64,000 nt of DNA, from NCBI GenBank assembly GCA_027704905.1, contig CM051004.1, forward strand, positions 16,298,616 to 16,362,615, in the 5' to 3' direction. The notes beneath the pieces were generated by a model. The model saw only the letters and a program-made list of their open reading frames with translations, made no database searches and was not told the origin of the DNA. Positions 57,899 through 64,000 of the stretch are shown here, one piece after another. This DNA comes from Muraenolepis orangiensis. Lineage: Eukaryota > Chordata > Actinopteri > Gadiformes > Muraenolepididae. Within the stretch, counting starts at the first letter, position 1. Every line of letters starts with the position of its first letter. The translations under genes were made by a program, and so were the position numbers.

Positions 57899-60800
57899 TC
57901 AGGAGTCAACTACTAAAATACTATAGCCCCCTTCATGAAATTTGCAGTAGTCCTGGCCCATGGTGGCCCTCTTCTTACAAGCCTTGCCCGTCTTAGTGAT
58001 GCCATTGCATAACTGACGACGTGATGTAGAGCTACCGTTGGAAGGAACAAAAAAGGGAACGATTAGGGTAATTACATGTTGAGCAGATGTGCTGATATTT
58101 TGCATTTTATAAATTGCATTTTTATTTTTAACTTTTCATTCTATTTTTATCTTATTTTTATAACTGCTGTCTGTCGTCGGGTATTGCACACAAGATTTTC
58201 ACATCACTGCTTTATACTAAACTGTAAACTGAAGTGACAATAAACTTGACTTGACGATCCAGGGCTTGAAGACTATAACAAACCTGTTGCTCGCTAGTGA
58301 GACGTTGGGACTGGCACCACATGGATCACTCACACCATCAAAAACATGGCCTAGGTTTCTCAGGGGAATATCCTCGATTACATCCTGTGAAAATCAACCA
58401 AAAGCAGACAAATAAACAGACTTACTTTGCTCATTCTCTTAGATTTCATAAAAGGCACAGCATTTGACCCCTTTTTTCATTAGAAGTCAGAATTTGTTGT
58501 AGGACATGGTAAACCATAGGCCAAATCAGTTCATTATTAGGTTATGCTTTTCAGCATGACCCAAATTCGGGAGTTCCAAATGCCGACGAAGGCACACCAG
58601 TAGGAAAGGTGACTTAACCTAATAAGACATTGACGCAATCTACATCCTGTAGCTCTCACCGCTGAGAGACTGGGCCACCACTCACTCACCCTGGGAGTGG
58701 ATCGAGTCTGTGTGCCCTTAACTGGCAAGATTTGTTCTTCTAGAAACCAGCGGTTCTGGCAGGGAGACCAGTCTGCTGGCAAACAAGGATCGTCTGTGAA
58801 TGCAAATTCATACAATATAACTGCAGTCAGTCCCCAGGGTTAACATATCCGAAAATGTTTTAGTGGGGGTGCGTTTAAAAATAAAAAAAAGAAGATATAC
58901 CGGGAATGAAGGAATCCAATGAGTGTTGTTCCATCAGGCGATCACATTGACCCCTTGAGTGGGGAAACACAGCAGTCAATATTAAAAGAGAAAATGTGAA
59001 AAAAATAATTCTCATTTTGTTTAGCTTCCATAATATAAAATAATAAAATATAAAAAATATAAGATTACCTGCTACAAATGTTTATTTTAAATAATACGGC
59101 AACTCTCGGTTTATTGTTCTACATTACAGTGAGACCGGTCCTTGTAGTCACTTCATAAAGTCCTGTCCTGAGCCGCACCTCCCCCGAGCCTCCCACACCT
59201 GCACTGAGGTGCACCTGTCCTGAGCCGCGCCCGCAGCCTGCGCCCCCCCCCCCCCACACACACACACACCTGCCCTGAGGTGCAGCAGCAGCAGCAGCCC
59301 CCCCCCCCCCGATGCCTGCTTACCTCTGTGGCGTTGACTGGTAGTCTGAGGACAAGCGCTGGCCCACCGGCTCCACGATGTCGCAGGGCGGCAGCATCCA
59401 CAGGCGTCCAGACGTCTCTCCTCTCACCCGAGAGCACATCCCCACCAACTGATTGACAAACCAATGACCTGCGCGCGCACACACCCACACACGTGTAACC
59501 GTGAGTTCCCCGCACTGGACTCGACTCACGGCATGAGAGGAGAAGCTCTAAACGTGAGAAGCCAAAACCCACAGACCCTGTAGCTTCATCGCTAGAACGC
59601 TTTTTTAGGTGTTTTAGGGGGGGGGGGGGGGGGGGGGGGACAATGAGTTCATGCTAAAGCCGCAGCAGCCGTACCTAGCGTCAGCGTGAGCAGCAGCAGG
59701 CCGAGGCCCGTGAAATCCAGCGCCGGCTGCTGGTTGACCTCCGCCACGGCGTTGAGGGGCACCGTGACCAGCAGCATGGCCCGGGAGAACCACGGACTGC
59801 GCAGGAACGTCAGCAGGACGCCGCCCAGGAGAAAGTAGCCAGCGTGCGTCACCCACGTGCACATGGCCGCCAGGCTTAGCCCTGCATCACCGCGGGAAAG
59901 AAAACTATAAAAAGCTGTACCGTTGTTGCACAGTGGATGGACCCTGTTCACAGATCAGTCAATAAGCAGGGTGTAAAGTCACATACTCCCGTTACATTCA
60001 AGTAACAGGACAAGTACATAGGAATGCTTACTCCCCATTCCCTCCCGCAGTATAAATATATAAGTATAAAAATATATATGCAGTAGAAATAAAAATGATA
60101 TATACAATAAAATAAACCAAAAAAAGAGCAGCAAAGTTAATGTGCGTTTCAACAAAGGAAGGTAAGAGAACAACTCGTCACCAGAAGTCAAAAGTGCATT
60201 TCATTCCCAACAAGTCTACAAGAACTGAACCAGTGCTCAGGGTAAAAGTACAATAAGTTCAATGTATATTCACTAGTTGTACTCTGCATACCGGTGCCAC
60301 TGCCATACCCAAATACATGGTTTTCCTACTGTGAAAAAGGGGGGTTGATCAAAGGTTACGTTCGACCGTCGTACCTGCCCAGCCGAGGTAGCCCTGGATC
60401 ACATGCAGCCGGCCTTCTATGCGGCTCTGCATGCGGTCCAGATAGTGCAGCATGAATCCCAGCGTGCCGTTCATGCGCTCCAGTTGAATCATCAGGTCGC
60501 CGTAGTGCTGCGCCGTCGTGTCCTGGTACTCGAGGAACTCCGACATACCGTGGTCTGAGGTTGAGGAATCACAATCAACCGTTTACTAACTAAAACACAG
60601 TGGATTGGATTAGTTGGTTGGAGGTCTTTTAATTCAGGGTCATGTCGTTTACCGATTTTCAGGTAGATATCCTGTGCTTTGTCCCGGACGTCTGCGAGGT
60701 CCTGAATGATGGCCTTGTGGCCTTCCTGCACCTCGGATCCTTGGCCCTTCAACTGCTCACTGACGTCCTCTACATTACATTAGTCATTTAGCAGACGCTT

Positions 60801-62405
60801 TTATCCAAAGCGACTTACAATAGTGTGTTTCAACAAAGGAAGGTAAGAGAACAACTTGTCACCAGAAGTCTAAGGTGCCTTACATTCCTAACAAGTCTCC
60901 AATAACTGAACCAGTGCTCAGGTAAAAATACAATAAGTTCAGGTAAAAGTACAATAAGGTAAAAGTTCAATAATTTGGCTAACAATATCTACCTAACGAT
61001 CGACTTAGATAATAATAATAATAAGATAGATAATCGACTTAGTAAGACACTAGTAAAAAGTGAAAAGTGATAAGAGACAGATGGCTACAGGCTACTTAGT
61101 AAGACTAGTGAAAAGTGATAGAGACAGGTGGCTACAGGCTGAGCTTTTGCAACTCGTGAACAATATTCCAACAATACTCCAATATTAAGTCATTGGACAA
61201 CATCTCATTCTGACAAAGTTTAGTATATTTCAGCAGTGTGTTGGTGTGTGTGTGTTGCGACACAATTATTATTCAAATGATGTTTTGCTCGCAGTGTGTT
61301 CTTACCCATTCTGTGCGTGATGCCCTGAATGAGCTGAGCGACCAGCTGTTGTCCAGACGCTATAAGGGCCTTCTCCTTGCCGAGTTGCTCTAGGTTGACG
61401 TTAAGGGAGCTCTCAAGTTGCCCCTGGCCCTCCTGCAGTGCTCCCTGCTGGGCCTGCAAAGCTTTGTGGCCCTGCATGAGCTTATCCAGTGAGGCCGCAG
61501 TCAACTCCTTCAGCTCCGTTTGGCCTTCCTATAAAAAAAATTATAATAAAATAAAATGCGAATCTTGGCAAAAAAAGTTGGGACTATTAACTCCTCCAAG
61601 GTTGTACACGAGAACACACACAGAGTTACCTTCAGGTCTTTCATGGCATCTAGTTGGCTGCTGGCCGTGGAGATGAGGGAGTTCACGGTCATCTCCGCCT
61701 TGCGCCGGAAGTGCAGCTGGCGGGTGGAGTAGCACACGGAGCGCACCCTATTGCTCACGATGTGGTACGCGTTCCACGTGTCCGAGTCCATCTCGGCGGT
61801 GCACCCTTTAATTGTCTGCCAATTAGAATTCAATATTTATTTCAACGAACGGCGTCATACAAATAACTCTCTCTCTTCCTTTGTTTGGGTTTCTGAAAAA
61901 ATCGAAATAAAGTACCATTTCCTCTGTGCAGGTGTAGGTCCGGCGGCCCTCTACCTGGGCTTGGCAGTTAAACAGCATCACTCCCAGCTTGGCAAGCTGC
62001 TCTTCGGATAGACTTTCACAGGTGGACTTCAACTGAGCAACAACCTTTTGGAGTTTTAAGAAAATAAATAAAAAGAGGGAGATCACCAATTTAAAAGACC
62101 AGCTTGGGTTGTAATCATACATCTACGCCGCATACAAAATAAATAAATAATGGTACCTTGTATTGGCAGCTTCCCAAGGGGCTGAGGTCCATCTGCTTTG
62201 CCTCCGCCAAGAATTTCTCATCAGCAGTAGTCATTTCAAAAGGAATGTCTTTTGCAGGTGGAACTGTAGCCGGCAGAGTTGGTGCAGGAGGAGTCTGATC
62301 CGGCTTCAGCCATTCGAATAACCCATTGCCCACATGACAGTTGAACGCCAACACACAGAACAGGTGAAGTGAACACAGCCGACGACGAGAGACAAACTGG
62401 GCCAT
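57899..62405 (-). CDS. bmb: Brambleberry-like nuclear-fusion protein (Kar5/Gex1 family)
   Basis: Twelve coding exons (62,405-62,157; 62,044-61,916; 61,815-61,630; 61,528-61,306; 60,769-60,653; 60,554-60,375; 59,881-59,675; 59,468-59,324; 58,953-58,901; 58,793-58,690; 58,384-58,284; 58,031-57,899) keep phase throughout and give 608 aa. The order is: signal peptide (about 1-28), Cys-rich domain (GSCQYK, STCESL, FNCQAQ, YTCTEE, GCTAEM, SVCYST), long coiled coil (about 190-350), hydrophobic segments in residues about 362-430, a conserved tail and a C-terminal C573-x9-C583-x10-C594-x2-H597 motif. This architecture is that of Kar5/Gex1/brambleberry proteins, which act at the nuclear envelope in fusion of pronuclei or karyomeres; in zebrafish the gene is maternal. 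The family call is by recognition. A 5' non-coding exon ends at donor 63,047. AATAAA on the minus strand is at 57,802. Confidence 0.82.
58095..58255 (+). repeat. LINE 3' end in bmb intron
   Basis: Ends AATAAACTTGACTTGAC and shares CTGTCGTCGGGTATTGCACA with 25,110 and 54,400 in inverted form. Confidence 0.8.
59243..59311. repeat. C runs, short (CA)n and (GCA)n
   Basis: Two runs of about ten C flank CACACACACA and GCAGCAGCAGCAG; low-complexity intronic DNA. A G run of about 20 lies at 59,618-59,639. Confidence 0.9.
59995..60260. repeat. SINE-related repeat in bmb intron, copy 1
   Basis: TTTCAACAAAGGAAGGTAAG, AAGTCTACAAGAACTGAACC and CAGTGCTCAGG recur in copy 2 at 60,828-60,960, here with an A/T-rich block ahead. 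Confidence 0.7.
60773..61140. repeat. SINE copy abutting a bmb exon
   Basis: Begins ATTAGTCATTTAGCAGACGC and TTTTATCCAAAGCGACTTAC, the teleost SINE tail, and ends in tandem AAGTGA(T)AGAGACAG-GTGGCTACAGGCT units. Its left end touches the exon at 60,769. Confidence 0.8.
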
Positions 62406-63046
62406 TACTAACTGCAAAGACAAACAAACAAAACAACAATACATTTATATCCCCACACATTTGGATAGCTGTACCACCTGTTTAACATAAACCACATGCA
62501 AACTCATTAAAGGGGCCAATACAGTGCACTCGGCAGAAAAAGGTGCACTCGGTGCACCTTTTGTGGATATAGGCCTAGGCCTACCTCCTCCACCACGACA
62601 GAGTTCATCCAAATGTACCAACCTCAGGGTTAGGGTTATAGCAAACCCTTTCGTGTAATCACAGCTATTGACATTTGTTTTGTTTTGTTTTTACAAATGA
62701 TGTGGATGTGCAGTGAAAACATTACTGTGATAACTCCCTGAAACGACAGCGGTGGACAAATACATCGCATACGTCACAACTAGTACTAAAAAACGATGTT
62801 AGGATCTAACAGTGTCAGAGGAAAACATTAAAACACAACTGAATATTATGTTTAAAAGTACCCAAATTATATTTGTCTAATTATGTGTGCTGATCGCCTG
62901 CAGTTCACACGAGCATCCCCGACGCGCAAAAAAAGGCACAGCTGATACAAATATCAAATAAAGAACCCCGCCCATTTCAGCGACGTCACAGAAACCAGCC
63001 AATGAAAACGCTCGTTTAGGGGTATGACGAATATAGTTTTACTCAC

Positions 63047-63120
63047 ATGGTCCGCTCCACAACCCGGAAACGAACCAGCCCGCACGGCAAGCAAGACGGC
63101 GGTGTCAAACCTGCTGTAGA
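63047..63120 (-). promoter_or_regulatory. Probable non-coding exon 1 and promoter of bmb
   Basis: A good donor (ACCAT/GTGAGTAAAAC at 63,047/63,046) and a GC-rich stretch fit a first exon; the next exon's acceptor is at 62,412. The transcription start is not defined. Bases 62,412-63,046 are intron or upstream DNA without another feature. Confidence 0.45.
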
Positions 63121-63219
63121 CCGGTGAAAACGTGGCAAATTTGACAAATGGACCACAAGGTGATCACGTAACTTATTATTACATAGACTGTATCATCTGT
63201 ATACTTACCTGTATGTATA

Positions 63220-63221
<2 letters not shown>

Positions 63222-63254
<33 letters not shown>
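63222..63254. repeat. (TA)n microsatellite
   Basis: About 16 TA units with GATATA borders. Confidence 0.95.
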
Positions 63255-63255
<1 letters not shown>

Positions 63256-63459
63256 TATACACCTATAATTCTGCACATATCGTCACAAAAACAAACAACA
63301 GACAAACGTCGCTGCTTTTATTCTGTTGTTTTATTTAAACCATTTTTTACTCTGTAGCACTTTGAGTTTTGCCCACGCAAATTAAAAGTGCGCTTATAAA
63401 TATAATTTATTATTATTATATCTCATACATACTCTGTTATTTGATACTTGTTTTTATAA

Positions 63460-63833
63460 TGGTCTTTACATCTTATGACCTTATTTACCAGTGTAAATTA
63501 TATATTTTATATATATATATATTTGTCCTATTTTGCATACCCCTGATAACTACCTGTTAAATACTTATACTTACTTACCTGTGTATATATATATATACCT
63601 ATTATTATTATTATTATATATATTTTTTAATTATTATTATTATGCTCATATCTCACACATACTCTGTTTTTATACCTAGTAGACTGTCTTTTAGCAACTG
63701 TAAACTGTAAATGATATATTACCATGCACTTTACTGCAACATTTGCACTCTGGTTAGATGCCAATTTATTGTCGCTGTACTGTAATTCAGCGGTGCAATG
63801 ACAATACATTTTAATCTAATCTAATCTAATCTG
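63460..63833 (+). repeat. LINE 3' end with (TCTAA)n tail
   Basis: Same family as 42,270-42,645 (CATGCACTTTACTGCAACAT, TCTGGTTAGATGCC), ending in ATGACAATACATTTTAATCT followed by four TCTAA units. Bases 63,834-64,000 show nothing recognisable. Confidence 0.75.
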
Positions 63834-64000
63834 CGATGTTAATGACAATCGAACGGTCTGCTTGTGCCGTTGTTTACGGTATAACTCCGTGTTACTTTAT
63901 GGTTGTCCATCCACTCGACAAGCAGCGCGTGAAGTGCTCTTTTGTATTCTGGATTATTTTCCAGTTTACTTCAGATAGCTAGCGTGATTTGTAATAGAAG

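Noticed and set aside
58901..58953. A second U12-type intron at the donor GTATATC of this bmb exon
   Set aside because: The donor lacks the CCTT part of the U12 consensus, and no branch-site match was found near the next acceptor.

Overview
The window is vertebrate, almost certainly teleost fish, nuclear DNA. It has spliced host genes with GT-AG introns, long CA/TG microsatellites, SINE tails of the type common in fish, and a very high load of Ty3/gypsy, APE-type LINE, hAT and THAP-DDE transposons, many nested in one another. I cannot name the species.

Three host genes look intact. A clade-B serpin like leukocyte elastase inhibitor (SERPINB1-like, six coding exons, 379 aa) lies on the minus strand at 15.65-18.01 kb. 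A GDP-L-fucose synthase gene (gfus/tsta3, nine coding exons, 323 aa) lies on the plus strand at 54.80-57.32 kb. A brambleberry-like (Kar5/Gex1 family) nuclear-fusion gene (twelve coding exons, 608 aa) lies on the minus strand at 57.90-62.41 kb. The last two converge, with 3' ends about 100 bp apart. All exon phases close without a frameshift. One gfus intron has U12-type (minor spliceosome) signals. A BED zinc-finger hAT-like gene enters from the left edge (minus strand).

Transposon layout. 1.73-9.12 kb: one apparently intact Ty3/gypsy element (minus) with matching 962-bp LTRs and a textbook -1 frameshift signal between gag and pol. 9.1-15.1 kb: older repeats, an inverted LINE fragment pair, a decayed gypsy element with its 3' LTR, a solo LTR with target duplication, and a LINE fragment. 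18.4-23.9 kb: repeats and two near-identical 1.8-1.9 kb hAT-like elements in inverted orientation, whose flanks show that their ends were exchanged. 24.4-29.3 kb: an APE-type LINE containing a 1000-N assembly gap and fused to an L1-type ORF1. 29.9-41.2 kb: a THAP/DDE element with mirrored arms, two mirrored hAT remnants, and between them a tandem array of a 1617-bp unit. 42.8-48.0 kb: a decayed gypsy element (plus). 48.8-49.7 kb: a TTF/ZMYM1-type hAT transposase pseudogene. 50.0-52.6 kb: a third gypsy remnant (minus) cut by a short hAT-like piece.

The transposons do not form a shared pathway. I see no bacterial-style operon, CRISPR array, rRNA or tRNA gene. The points most worth a second look are the end-exchanged hAT pair, the gag-pol frameshift module, TG tracts abutting splice sites in both serpin and gfus, the U12-type intron, the 1.6-kb tandem array, and the L1/APE-LINE chimera.
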